A DNA stretch of 12,316 nt from Chloroflexota bacterium (GCA_005882055.1 VBGQ01000034.1:1-12316); one strand, 5' to 3'. Shown: positions 1 to 7,379, counted from the first letter of the stretch. Numbers and translations are program-made. Notes: generated by a model from the letters alone, not told the origin.

Positions 1-1
1 G

Positions 2-1060
2 TTTGCGATCCTCTCGTTCGAGCGGGGATCGGCGCGATGCGTCGCAGCCGCGGGTCCTCTGGCCCAACGTTTTCTGCCAACGAAGCTCCTTCCGCACGAG
101 CCTGGTGCGGAGATCGCCAGTCAAGCCGCTAGCGGCGCCTGGCTCGAGACGGCATCAGGCCCACAAGACGCGGGCGACGCGCTTGATCTTGCGTTCGTCC
201 CGTTCAGCCTGGGCGGCAGGGCCAGCCCTATCGGCTGTCTGGTCTTCGGCCGGCGACCGGTACCGGCAGCTGGACCGCTGTCTCACCGACTTGCGGATCT
301 CATCGACGCCACGGATTTCATCGTGACCGCCCTGCGCCCCGCCATCGAGCACGCCGAGACGACCAACGCGGCCATCTTGCGACTCCGTCGGATCATCTCG
401 CGGCGAACGTTCACAGTCCTGTTGCAGCCTATCGTTCGGCTGGACGGGGGCAGGGTCGTGGCAGTAGAAGCGCTCACCAGATTTGCGGATGGCGTCCGCC
501 CGGAAGTCCGTTTCGCCGAGGCCGCGCAGCTGGGTATGGGGGCAGCGCTCGAGCGGGCGACCGTCGCCGCGGCCATCGAAGCCGCGGCATCCCTTCCTGC
601 CCAGATCGCGCTGAGCGTGAACATCTCCCCCGACGTCCTCGAGCACGATCCGGAGCTGGCCGAGATCATCCAACGAGCGCAGCGGCTGATGATTGTTGAG
701 CTCACCGAGCATGAGCGCATCGATGACTACGAGGCCGTTCGTGCCGCGTTCGGCCGCCTGGGACCAACCGTTCGATTGGCGGTCGACGACGCGGGCTCCG
801 GCTACGCAAGCCTGCGGCACATCCTCAGCCTGCAACCCGCCTACGTGAAGCTCGACATGGAGTGGGTCCGCGGCATCGCTGACGACCCCATCCGTCGCTC
901 GCTCGTATCGGGCCTGGCCTATTTCGCGGCAGAAACCGGCTCCCAGCTCATTGCGGAGGGCATCGAAACGGAGGATGAGCGCACAGCGCTGATCGAGCTC
1001 GACGTTCGACTTGGGCAGGGCTTCCTGTTCGGGCGGCCTGAGAAATCCAGGCGCCAGTAG
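2..1060 (+). CDS. GAF-EAL c-di-GMP phosphodiesterase, 5' end outside window
   Basis: The frame is open from base 2 with no stop, so this is the C-terminal 352 residues of a longer protein. The GTG at 323 is internal. Fragment residues 1-110 look like the second half of a GAF sensor domain (GAWLETA near residue 50, then a FVPFSLGG strand and a GCLVFG strand). Residues 120-350 are an EAL domain that would hydrolyse c-di-GMP to pGpG in the cytoplasm. Visible catalytic positions are E156 of EAL, N207 (SVNISP), E233 (VELTE), D262-D263 (VDDAGSGY), K283 (VKLD), E319 and E322 (AEGIET) and Q339 (GQGFLFG). All expected metal and general-base residues appear present, so the domain should be active. Loop 6 reads DDAGSGY instead of the usual DDFGTGY. 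There is no GGDEF domain in the visible part. Nothing in the sequence shows co-transcription with the downstream genes, which begin 735 bases later. Confidence 0.9.
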   Translation, partial: FAILSFERGSARCVAAAGPLAQRFLPTKLLPHEPGAEIASQAASGAWLETASGPQDAGDALDLAFVPFSLGGRASPIGCLVFGRRPVPAAGPLSHRLADLIDATDFIVTALRPAIEHAETTNAAILRLRRIISRRTFTVLLQPIVRLDGGRVVAVEALTRFADGVRPEVRFAEAAQLGMGAALERATVAAAIEAAASLPAQIALSVNISPDVLEHDPELAEIIQRAQRLMIVELTEHERIDDYEAVRAAFGRLGPTVRLAVDDAGSGYASLRHILSLQPAYVKLDMEWVRGIADDPIRRSLVSGLAYFAAETGSQLIAEGIETEDERTALIELDVRLGQGFLFGRPEKSRRQ

Positions 1061-1144
1061 GCGTCGGTCGCCGGCGGCAGCGCGGCCTTGGTCGCGCACA
1101 ATAGGGTCCGCCCCCCAAGCACGAGCAGGAGGACCGTCCGCCAT

Positions 1145-1175
1145 CGTCGTCTTTCTGGATAGCCCAGATACGACG
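1145..1175. other. Hairpin 1 of a three-hairpin element
   Basis: The outer arms CGTCGT (1145-1150) and ACGACG (1170-1175) pair perfectly. The inner arms TCTGG (1154-1158) and CCAGA (1164-1168) pair perfectly around a 5-base loop. A small asymmetric internal loop (3 bases left, 1 base right) separates the two helices. The structure abuts the next hairpin with no spacer, which would allow coaxial stacking in RNA. It lies about 85 bases after the EAL gene stop. Confidence 0.45.
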
Positions 1176-1214
1176 AGGGGACCCGCACCGGTCCGAAGGA
1201 CCGCGGATCCCCTC
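1175..1214. other. Long hairpin (hairpin 2)
   Basis: The left arm starts GAGGGGA, continues CCGC and then GGTCC. The right arm is GGACC, GCGG, TCCCCTC, and the loop is 3 bases (GAA). One 3-base bulge (ACC) lies in the left arm. The single C/A mismatch on the plus strand becomes a G-U wobble in a minus-strand transcript, so the fold is slightly better read leftward. There is no T-run after it on either strand, so it is not a standard intrinsic terminator. It could be the core of a structured RNA, a terminator of a T-poor type, or a palindromic repeat unit. Confidence 0.5.
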
Positions 1215-1229
1215 AGCCAACTCATCCGC

Positions 1230-1250
1230 TTCGGGGCCAAAACCCGCGAA
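1230..1250. other. Hairpin 3 of the element
   Basis: The arms TTCGGGG (1230-1236) and CCC-G-CGAA (1243-1250) pair with one single-base bulge around a 6-base loop. It lies 15 bases after hairpin 2. It is weak alone and of interest only because it is third in a row. Confidence 0.3.
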
Positions 1251-1718
1251 TCAACGAGCCTGCCAATGTCGCGCCTGGAGTGCGGGTGCTGATCCAGGAA
1301 GAAGCGCTTAAGCATCGCGAACTTCCGTGAACCAGTGCCTGCCAGGCTGGAGTCAGCGGCTCCTCGTCTGCAGAGCCGCCCGGCGGTTTCCGAGCCGCCG
1401 AACCAGAGCCGTGGGCCGGCCTGATCGGATTGGAACATCGCCCGAAGGAGATGTCAGCCGGTCCCGATCATTGCCTCCGCCCGGCGGACCTTCGCTCGTG
1501 ACGATCCGGACAAACCGCCAGGGGAGTGTTACCTCTCCTGCGTCCGCCCAGGCGAGACGATGTGCCCACCGCGCATCGGGGCGGGAGCTTACCCCGCCTC
1601 CCACGCAACCTGCGCCCCGACAGTCCGCTCGAATTCGCGACAAAGTCCCGATCTCGAGCATTCCCTCTGCTTGCCTCCACTCGCACGATGGCGAGCCTTG
1701 GCGCGCAGTGCGAGTCTA

Positions 1719-1735
1719 GGACGGAGGCGCCGTCC
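1719..1735. other. Hairpin upstream of the LAL gene
   Basis: GGACGG (1719-1724) pairs with CCGTCC (1730-1735) around a 5-base loop. A run of five T follows 11 bases later, too far for a classical intrinsic terminator. It is 61 bases upstream of the LAL start and may insulate that promoter from upstream transcription. Function is not determined. Confidence 0.3.
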
Positions 1736-1782
1736 CGGTCAACGATTTTTGAGCCGTACCTGCTTGATCTCGCGATTCGGGC

Positions 1783-1788
1783 CATAAT
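1783..1788 (+). promoter_or_regulatory. -10-like box for leaderless transcription of the LAL gene
   Basis: CATAAT (5 of 6 matches to TATAAT) ends 8 bases before the ATG at 1797, and no Shine-Dalgarno motif lies between. This spacing would put the transcription start on or next to the start codon. A TTGATC at 1764-1769 is too close (13 bases) to be a good -35. Confidence 0.5.
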
Positions 1789-1796
1789 CGCGCCAC

Positions 1797-4700
1797 ATGG
1801 CTGTGCCCACCACCCCGATCCCCGGGGATGTGTCCGGCAAGCCGCCCGAGCTCCCCTGGGTGCAGACGCTGGGCGGTAGTGCCCTCGATCCCCGAATCCA
1901 GCCGCAGTGCTCGCTGGCCGTTCAGCTGCGTCGCGTGACTGGCTCTGTCGTGGGCCGCTCCACCGAGCTGTCAGCGATCGAGCACGAGCTGCATGGCGCG
2001 CGCACGAACCTGTCCGCCGTGACCCTGGAAGGTGAGCCGGGGATCGGCAAGACCCGCCTCCTGCTTGCGACGGCCGAGCTCGCGACGCGCACGGGATTCA
2101 CGACCGTGGCGGTAACCGCGGACGAGGAGATCCGCGGCCCGTTCCTGTTGGGGCAGAGCATTTTCGCCGCGCCATCGCTGCGCGAGGCGATCGCCGGATC
2201 TCCGGCGGAGACATCGGTCCAGCGGGTGATCGAGGCAATGTCGGGCCGTGACGAGCCCGGCCTGGAAGGCCTCTCGCGAGACGCCAAGCTGCTGCGCACC
2301 TTCGACCTGGCGGGCGTGGCGCTTGGACAGGCGACCCAGGAGAAGCCGCTGGCGCTGCTGATCGACGACGTGCAGTGGGCCGATGACGACACCCTGCGCA
2401 TGCTGCGCTACGCGGTTCGAGCCGACGCGGCCCAGCCAATCTTCCTGTTCCTCGCCATCCGGCCGGATGAGTTCGCGACCGTGACCGAGGCCGTGAACTT
2501 CGTCGCCGACCTGGAGCGGATGGGGCTGGTGCATCGGCTCCGACCGGGTCGGTTCAGCCAGGTGGAGAGTGGGGAGCTCGCCAAGCAGGCCCTTGGCGGA
2601 CCTATCGAGCCGTCCTCGATCGTCGCGATTCACACGCAGTCGGAGGGGGTGCCGTTCATCATCGAGGAGCTGGTCCGCACCTACCGCGAGGCCGGCATGA
2701 TCCAGCAGGTCGATGGGGTCTGGACGCTTGGTCGCAACGCGGCAAAGCTCGTCCCGTCGGCGGTTCGGACCCTGATCCAGCGCCGCGCCGCTCGCTTGCC
2801 GGACGACGCGCGATCCGCGCTTGCCGATGCCGCAGTCCTGGGCCGCAGCTTCAGCCTGCGCGACCTGAGCGCCGTCCGATCTCGCCTTGACCAGGCCGAG
2901 CCGGCGCCCGGTTCGCTCGCGGATGCCCTCCGGCCGGCCGTGACTGCAGGCCTGCTGCTCGAGCAGCCGGAAGGCTCATCGGCCGATTACACCTTCACCC
3001 ACGAGCAGGTGCGAGATCTCGCCATGGCGGAGCTGTCGCAGACGCGCCGCCGCGGGGTTCATGGGGCGATCGTCGACCTCTTGCTGGAAGGCGGGGATCC
3101 GACGCCGGCTGCTCTGCCGATGATCGCGAGCCACGCGCTGGCGGCAGGTGACACGGAGCGCGCGGCACGCCTGTCGATTGACGCCGCCAGAGCGGCGCTG
3201 CAGGCCAACGCCGCAGAGGAGGCGCTGCGCCTGGTCGAGCAGGCGCTTCCGACGGTCACCTCGTCGCAGGATCGGCGCGATCTCCTCTGCCTCCGCGACG
3301 ACGCATATGCCGTGTCGCGCAACACGACGGACCGTCTCGAGGGCCTTGCTGAGCTCTCCGCTCTCGCCGAAGCGATGCGGGATGCCAGCCTCGAGCTCGA
3401 CGTCCAGCTGCGCCGTGCGGCCGCCCTCCGCCTGTCGCACGACGAGGAGGCTGCGGCGGAGGTGGCTCGGCGGGTGCGCGATCGCGCGGCCGCGAGCGGC
3501 GACCAGGCGACCGAGCTGCGTGCGGACCTGGAGCTCGGACAGGCGCTCCTTCGCTCGTCGTTGGGGGAGTCGTTTGGCGCACCTGCCAAGGAGTCGGACC
3601 TCGACAGGGCCGAGCAGACCTATCGCGCCGCCGCGGCGCTCGCGGAGAAGCTGGGCAACGACTGGGCTCTGGCCGCCTCTCTGCGCGAGATCGGGATCAT
3701 CCTGCTCAGCGGCCTGCGCCTGTGGTTCGGGGAGCAGGTGCACGCGGGGCGCGTCTTCGAGATCGTTGGACGGGTGGCCGCAGGCGAAACCGTGGACGCG
3801 GTGCTCGACTCGACGGAGGCCGGCCCCCGTGCCAGGGAGATCAGGCAGGTCCTCGAGCGGGCGCTGAGCATCTACGAACGGATCGGCGACCGGACCGGGG
3901 TGATGTCGACGGTCATCGCCATGGCCTACGTCAACTACGCCCCGATGATCCACATCAGCTCGTCGGCCCGCCATCTCGAGGAGATTCGCCGGGTCACCAA
4001 CCGGATGAGCAACCTGGTGACCGAGAGCGAGCGCGCTCGCCAGGAGCTCCAGCTGCTGTACGGCGTCCATCTGTACGCGCGAGCCAAGGTGGTCCCGGAC
4101 CTGATGGTGGCGCGAGGCATCGAAGCGCACCGCATGGCGAAGGTGCAGGGTGACCGATCCGTCGAGTTCCTGGCCGCGGGCGGCGTCGCGCTTGCCTTGA
4201 TGGATTTGGGTGAAGTGGCGCAGGCCGATGAGTGGCTCAGTCGAGCTGCGGCTGCCGTAGCGGCATCCCCGACCTCCCTGCGAGCACGGCTGCTCGAAAC
4301 CTGGCGCGGGTTGTTGGCGGCCGCCCAGGGGGACCCAGCGCGGATGCGCGAGCACCTCGAGCGGGCCGTGAAGATGGCGACTGATAACGGCCGGCCGGCG
4401 GCGCGGTGTGAAGCTCTCGCTACGCTTGCACTCAGTGCGGCAACGCTCGGCGTCGCGACCAACGACGCCGAGCTCCTCGAGCTCGCAGAGCGATCGGCGA
4501 CCGAGGCAATCCAGCTCAACGGCACGCTTCCCGGCCATCCGCCGTGGGGGGCACAGTCGAAGGCGGCACTCGCGATTCTCGCCGTCGCACAGGGCGACAA
4601 CGAGGAGGCCGCGGCGCTGGGCGGCCAGATCGTCCAATATGTCCAGGACGCCGATCGCGAGGATCTCGACCTCGAGATGCTGATTCCCGCGGCCCGCGGG

Positions 4701-5105
4701 ATCTTCGCGGCGGGTCCGCCGGAAGCCCAGGCCATGGCTCGCGGCTTCCTGCGCCTCCTCCTGTCGCGCATCGTGGCGGGAACTGTCGACGACGAGATGC
4801 GTGTCCAGTGGCTGCGCGGCCCGGTCGGCAAGCAGCTGACCGAACTCGCGGGTCCCATGGATGAGCCGATGGCGGCAGCTCCGGTCGACGCCGGCGCGGA
4901 ACCCGGCATGCCACCTGCCCTGGACGAGCTCGATCGACAGCTGCTGCACCTGCTCACCCAGGGAAGCACGAACCGCGAGATGGCCAACGAGATGAAGCTT
5001 GACGAGGCCGCGGTGTCGCAGCGCCTGGCGCGACTGCTCGCCACCATCGGCGCGTCGAGCCGCGCGCAGGCAACCTCGTTCGCCTTCCGCGGCATCGGCA
5101 CGTAA
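1797..5105 (+). CDS. LAL-family regulator: AAA ATPase, helical repeats, LuxR HTH
   Basis: This 1102-residue protein has the size and order of the large ATP-binding LuxR regulators (MalT-like, STAND class). After a leader of about 45 residues comes the VVGRSTEL box (51-58) typical of the AAA_16 family. The Walker A motif is GEPGIGKT (79-86). Walker B is ALLIDDVQWAD (about 186-196). The rest of the ATPase and its winged-helix region run to about residue 430. A long Ala-rich helical-repeat (TPR-like) section follows to about 1020. The C-terminus (about 1042-1098) is a LuxR/GerE helix-turn-helix, with TNREMANEMKLDEAAVSQRL as the recognition region and IGASSRAQA after it. Such proteins switch on ATP and ligand binding and then bind promoters. 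The ATG at 1797 is chosen because the VVGR box follows at normal distance and a -10 box lies just upstream. The gene downstream is 16 bases away, which suggests one transcript. In some mycobacterial homologues a cyclase domain sits at the N-terminus of this architecture. Here the cyclase is the next gene instead. Confidence 0.88.
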   Translation: MAVPTTPIPGDVSGKPPELPWVQTLGGSALDPRIQPQCSLAVQLRRVTGSVVGRSTELSAIEHELHGARTNLSAVTLEGEPGIGKTRLLLATAELATRTGFTTVAVTADEEIRGPFLLGQSIFAAPSLREAIAGSPAETSVQRVIEAMSGRDEPGLEGLSRDAKLLRTFDLAGVALGQATQEKPLALLIDDVQWADDDTLRMLRYAVRADAAQPIFLFLAIRPDEFATVTEAVNFVADLERMGLVHRLRPGRFSQVESGELAKQALGGPIEPSSIVAIHTQSEGVPFIIEELVRTYREAGMIQQVDGVWTLGRNAAKLVPSAVRTLIQRRAARLPDDARSALADAAVLGRSFSLRDLSAVRSRLDQAEPAPGSLADALRPAVTAGLLLEQPEGSSADYTFTHEQVRDLAMAELSQTRRRGVHGAIVDLLLEGGDPTPAALPMIASHALAAGDTERAARLSIDAARAALQANAAEEALRLVEQALPTVTSSQDRRDLLCLRDDAYAVSRNTTDRLEGLAELSALAEAMRDASLELDVQLRRAAALRLSHDEEAAAEVARRVRDRAAASGDQATELRADLELGQALLRSSLGESFGAPAKESDLDRAEQTYRAAAALAEKLGNDWALAASLREIGIILLSGLRLWFGEQVHAGRVFEIVGRVAAGETVDAVLDSTEAGPRAREIRQVLERALSIYERIGDRTGVMSTVIAMAYVNYAPMIHISSSARHLEEIRRVTNRMSNLVTESERARQELQLLYGVHLYARAKVVPDLMVARGIEAHRMAKVQGDRSVEFLAAGGVALALMDLGEVAQADEWLSRAAAAVAASPTSLRARLLETWRGLLAAAQGDPARMREHLERAVKMATDNGRPAARCEALATLALSAATLGVATNDAELLELAERSATEAIQLNGTLPGHPPWGAQSKAALAILAVAQGDNEEAAALGGQIVQYVQDADREDLDLEMLIPAARGIFAAGPPEAQAMARGFLRLLLSRIVAGTVDDEMRVQWLRGPVGKQLTELAGPMDEPMAAAPVDAGAEPGMPPALDELDRQLLHLLTQGSTNREMANEMKLDEAAVSQRLARLLATIGASSRAQATSFAFRGIGT

Positions 5106-5106
5106 C

Positions 5107-5112
5107 GGGGAG
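5107..5112 (+). promoter_or_regulatory. Ribosome binding site that sets the ferredoxin-cyclase start
   Basis: GGGGAG lies directly after the LAL stop and 9 bases before the ATG at 5122. It supports this start over an in-frame upstream start at 4999, which would lie inside the LAL gene and add about 41 residues with no resemblance to the family. Confidence 0.6.
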
Positions 5113-5121
5113 CAGCCGATC

Positions 5122-5856
5122 ATGCTCAGGGCACGTGTCGACCGTCACAAGTGCATCGGCGCAGGAAATTGCATCACGCTGGCTCCAAGCGCCTTCGACT
5201 GGCTCGCAGGCGAGTACGGCAAGGCGGAGGTCGTTGGTCCCGAGACCGTGGAGGACGAGCTGCTTCTGGCGGCCGCGTTCGCATGTCCAACCGGAGCGGT
5301 GGTGGTCGAGGAGGTCGAAGACCTGCTCCCGTGGCAGCTGCGCGGCAAGGCGGGGCCTTCGCGCCGCGTGCTCAAGACCTTCGTGTTCACCGACATCGTG
5401 GGCTCCACGAATCTCGTCGAGGTGCTTGGCGACGAGGCGTGGGAGACGCTCCTTCGCTGGCACGACGCCACCCTCCGCGAGCTCTTCGCCTCGCACCTGG
5501 GAGAAGAGGTGTCGTCCACCGGCGACGGGTTCTTCGTGGGCTTCGACTCACCCGACGCGGCGGTCGCGACGGCAATCGCCATCCAGCGACGGCTCGCGGA
5601 GCATCGCGCCAAGAACGGGTTTGCGCCGCAGATCCGTATCGGTCTGCATGCCTCCGACGCCACCCAGGCCGGCGGCTCGTTCAGCGGGAAGGGCGTGCAC
5701 GAGGCCGCTCGCATCGCCCAGCTGGCGTCCGGCGGCGAGATCCTGGCGAGTGTCGCCACCGTCGCTGACAGCGCCGTGCCCACTTCGGGACCGCGCAGCG
5801 TAATGCTGCGGGGCCTCTCGGAGCCGATGGAGGTCGTCGCCGTCGACTGGCGCTAA
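5122..5856 (+). CDS. Ferredoxin-class III nucleotide cyclase fusion
   Basis: This 244-residue protein has two domains. Residues 1-65 are a small single-cluster ferredoxin of the kind that serves cytochromes P450. Cysteines C11 and C17 lie in CIGAGNC and C55 lies in ACPTGA. Ala14 occupies the place of the second Cys of a [4Fe-4S] motif, so three ligands remain, which points to a [3Fe-4S] cluster. A short linker (66-83) leads to a class III cyclase domain (84-244). The metal aspartates are D91 (FTDIVGST) and D135 (STGDGFF). The transition-state Arg is R197. The base-selecting Lys is Ser131, the base-selecting Asp position is Ser186, and the transition-state Asn is His193. The likely role is a cytoplasmic cyclase whose output depends on the redox state or presence of the cluster. 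Product identity (cAMP, cGMP or none) cannot be told from these residues. It follows the LAL gene by 16 bases with its own Shine-Dalgarno, so co-expression is likely. Confidence 0.85.
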   Translation: MLRARVDRHKCIGAGNCITLAPSAFDWLAGEYGKAEVVGPETVEDELLLAAAFACPTGAVVVEEVEDLLPWQLRGKAGPSRRVLKTFVFTDIVGSTNLVEVLGDEAWETLLRWHDATLRELFASHLGEEVSSTGDGFFVGFDSPDAAVATAIAIQRRLAEHRAKNGFAPQIRIGLHASDATQAGGSFSGKGVHEAARIAQLASGGEILASVATVADSAVPTSGPRSVMLRGLSEPMEVVAVDWR

Positions 5857-5865
5857 CGCCCGCGC

Positions 5866-5871
5866 CATACT
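5866..5871 (+). promoter_or_regulatory. -10-like box before the second cyclase
   Basis: CATACT ends 7 bases before the ATG at 5879, with no Shine-Dalgarno between them. This matches the arrangement before the LAL gene, so the second cyclase may have its own leaderless start in addition to any read-through from upstream. Confidence 0.4.
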
Positions 5872-5878
5872 GCCCCCG

Positions 5879-6592
5879 ATGTCGCGCGCCGGACCGAGCC
5901 GTCGCCTCGCAACCATCCTGTTCCTCGACATCGTCGACTCGACCCGAATCGCGGCCGAGCTCGGCGATCGCCGATGGCGGGAGCTGCTCGGCCGCTTCCG
6001 CGAGGTCGTCCGCGCGGAGCTGAAGCGGCACCACGGGCACGAGGAGGACACCGCCGGGGACGGGTTCTTCGCGACCTTCGCCCAGCCAGCCCAGGGGCTG
6101 CGCGCGGCCGTGGCGATCGTGCGGGACGTTCAGGAGATCGGCCTCGACGTCCGATGCGGGCTGCATTTCGGTGAGTGCGAATCCATCGAGGGCCGCCTCG
6201 GCGGGATCGCTGTCCACACCGGCGCCCGAATCATGGCGCTGGGTGGAGCGGCGGAAGTATTGGTCACCAGCACCGTCCGCGACCTGGTGGCAGGCGGCGA
6301 CACGCAGCTGGAGGATTTCGGCACCCATCAGCTCAAGGGAGTGCCCGGGAGCTGGCAGGTCTGGCGGTTGCTGAAACTGGATGTCTCGAGCCTGCCCGCT
6401 CCCCTCGATCCAGCGCGTGCGGCGGAGATCCGCGACAGCCAGCACCCAGCAGCCGAACGGCGCCGTCGCACCGGCGTCAGTGGCGCCATCGGTCAACCTG
6501 GTGAAGATCAATCCGAGCACGAACGCCATCGTGCTGCAGCTTCACGACAGCTATGGCGACGAACATCTGCCGCACTCGGTATTCGCGGTTGA
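5879..6592 (+). CDS. Class III nucleotide cyclase, C-terminus out of frame with the propeller
   Basis: The catalytic domain fills residues 8-165. It begins almost at the start codon, so there is no N-terminal sensor. Metal aspartates are D17 (FLDIVDST) and D61 (TAGDGFF), and the transition-state Arg is R117. The usual Lys is Asp57, the base-selecting Asp position is Arg106 and the Asn is His113, the same kind of active site as in the ferredoxin fusion. The domain ends near residue 165 (KGVPGSWQVWRLL). The remaining 70 residues are Arg/Ala/Gln-rich and look like read-through of an out-of-frame linker. The next frame (6381-7379) carries a beta-propeller whose linker lies exactly here. Cyclase plus propeller in one chain is an architecture I recall from related bacteria, so this may be one gene split by an indel. 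It starts 22 bases after the ferredoxin-cyclase. Confidence 0.8.
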   Translation: MSRAGPSRRLATILFLDIVDSTRIAAELGDRRWRELLGRFREVVRAELKRHHGHEEDTAGDGFFATFAQPAQGLRAAVAIVRDVQEIGLDVRCGLHFGECESIEGRLGGIAVHTGARIMALGGAAEVLVTSTVRDLVAGGDTQLEDFGTHQLKGVPGSWQVWRLLKLDVSSLPAPLDPARAAEIRDSQHPAAERRRRTGVSGAIGQPGEDQSEHERHRAAASRQLWRRTSAALGIRG

Positions 6593-7379
6593 TGGCGCCC
6601 TCTGGCAGGGCGTCAACCAGGGCTATGAAGTGCTCGTGCGTCGCATCATGACGACCGGGGACGTCGTGGACAAGATCCCCCTGCACGAGCTCCCATCGGC
6701 GCTGGCGTTTGGATTCGGCTCCATCTGGCTCAGCGGCCTGACATCCCCAACTTCCATTGACCGATGGGACGCCGTCTCGGGCCAGCCTCAGAAGTCGTTC
6801 ACCGTCCCTGCCGAGATCGCCTCCATGGATGACGGGCCGAATGCAATGTGGGTCCTCGGGTCTGCCGGCGAGCTCTTCCGGGTCGACCCGATCACAAGCG
6901 CCCTCACGGGAACCTACGAGACCGGTACCATCAAGCCCGGCGTCGTGGTCGCCTTGGGCAACGACGTGTGGATCTGCGATTGCGATTTCCATCGCATCGT
7001 TGAGTTCGACCCGGCGAGCAACAAGGTCGTGCGCACCCTTTCCTTCCCGCAGAGCGGCTTCCTGGTCGGCCTGACCGATCTAGCCGGCGCCACCACGCTC
7101 TGGCTCCTGGACCCCGAGGCTGCGACGCTCACCCCCATCAATGACCAGACGGGAACCGCCGGACAGCCCATCGGAATTGGGGCCAACCTGCACGATGCCA
7201 CCGTGGCCTTTGGTTCCGTGTGGGTGGCTGCCGGCGACAAGGTGCTGCGTGTGGAGGGCAAGGGGCCAACCGTGAGTGCCAGGATCACCATGCCCAAGGG
7301 GTTTTCCGCGGGCAGTATCGCTGCCGATCCCAAGAGCGGCGATCTTTGGGTCGCCGACTGCGGCTGCCCGATCCAGTAG
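6381..7379 (+). CDS. Seven-bladed beta-propeller protein (YVTN/Vgb-like), start uncertain
   Basis: The ORF gives 332 residues. The pattern of seven strands with a central Trp (ALWQG 73, SIWLS 114, AMWVL 155, DVWIC 195, TLWLL 239, SVWVA 279, DLWVA 321) with DPxT or DPxS turns between them marks seven blades, similar to streptogramin-lyase or YVTN-type propellers. The first strand (NLVKINPSTN, about 39-48) would complete the last blade, so the propeller itself is whole. Residues 1-37 are a Ser/Ala/Pro/Thr-rich linker. No signal peptide or membrane segment is visible in any frame of the linker. The ATG at 6381 has no good Shine-Dalgarno and lies inside the cyclase frame. The frame is closed upstream by a TGA at 6372. 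A GTG at 6480 (V34) is another possible start. Propellers of this type bind ligands or proteins. Two CxC motifs (C199/C201 and C327/C329) are unusual. The gene could be the C-terminal half of the preceding cyclase after a frameshift. Confidence 0.7.
   Translation: MSRACPLPSIQRVRRRSATASTQQPNGAVAPASVAPSVNLVKINPSTNAIVLQLHDSYGDEHLPHSVFAVDGALWQGVNQGYEVLVRRIMTTGDVVDKIPLHELPSALAFGFGSIWLSGLTSPTSIDRWDAVSGQPQKSFTVPAEIASMDDGPNAMWVLGSAGELFRVDPITSALTGTYETGTIKPGVVVALGNDVWICDCDFHRIVEFDPASNKVVRTLSFPQSGFLVGLTDLAGATTLWLLDPEAATLTPINDQTGTAGQPIGIGANLHDATVAFGSVWVAAGDKVLRVEGKGPTVSARITMPKGFSAGSIAADPKSGDLWVADCGCPIQ

Larger units (their letters stand above)
1061..1796. other. Gene-free region of about 735 bases
   Basis: No reading frame here has convincing codon use or a recognisable domain. 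The open frames on both strands encode low-complexity Arg/Pro/Ser-rich products typical of GC-rich shadows. The segment holds three adjacent hairpins (1145-1250), a smaller hairpin (1719-1735) and a candidate promoter right before the next gene. A frame running from a stop near 1160 to a TGA at 1329 ends in a protein-like stretch (VRVLIQEEALKHRELP) but has no plausible start or family. It could be a relic. Confidence 0.5.

Noticed and set aside
1175..1214. Long hairpin as intrinsic terminator of the EAL gene
   Set aside because: It is 115 bases past the stop and has no T-run on either strand. Kept only as a structural element.
155..1438. Long minus-strand open frame of 427 codons
   Set aside because: It lies opposite the EAL gene and the gene-free region and its product has no recognisable motif. 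GC-rich codon use on the plus strand keeps this antisense frame open.
1011..1719. Several open frames of about 90-130 codons between the EAL and LAL genes
   Set aside because: The products are low-complexity and rich in Arg, Pro and Ser, with no ribosome binding site or family resemblance.
4999..5121. Upstream in-frame start for the ferredoxin-cyclase
   Set aside because: It would lie within the LAL coding region and add an Arg/Ser-rich extension. A Shine-Dalgarno and the ferredoxin N-terminus both support 5122.
2976..5123. Minus-strand open frame of 715 codons opposite the LAL gene
   Set aside because: The Arg/His/Leu-rich product has no domain, and the plus-strand frame carries clear Walker and LuxR motifs over the same bases.
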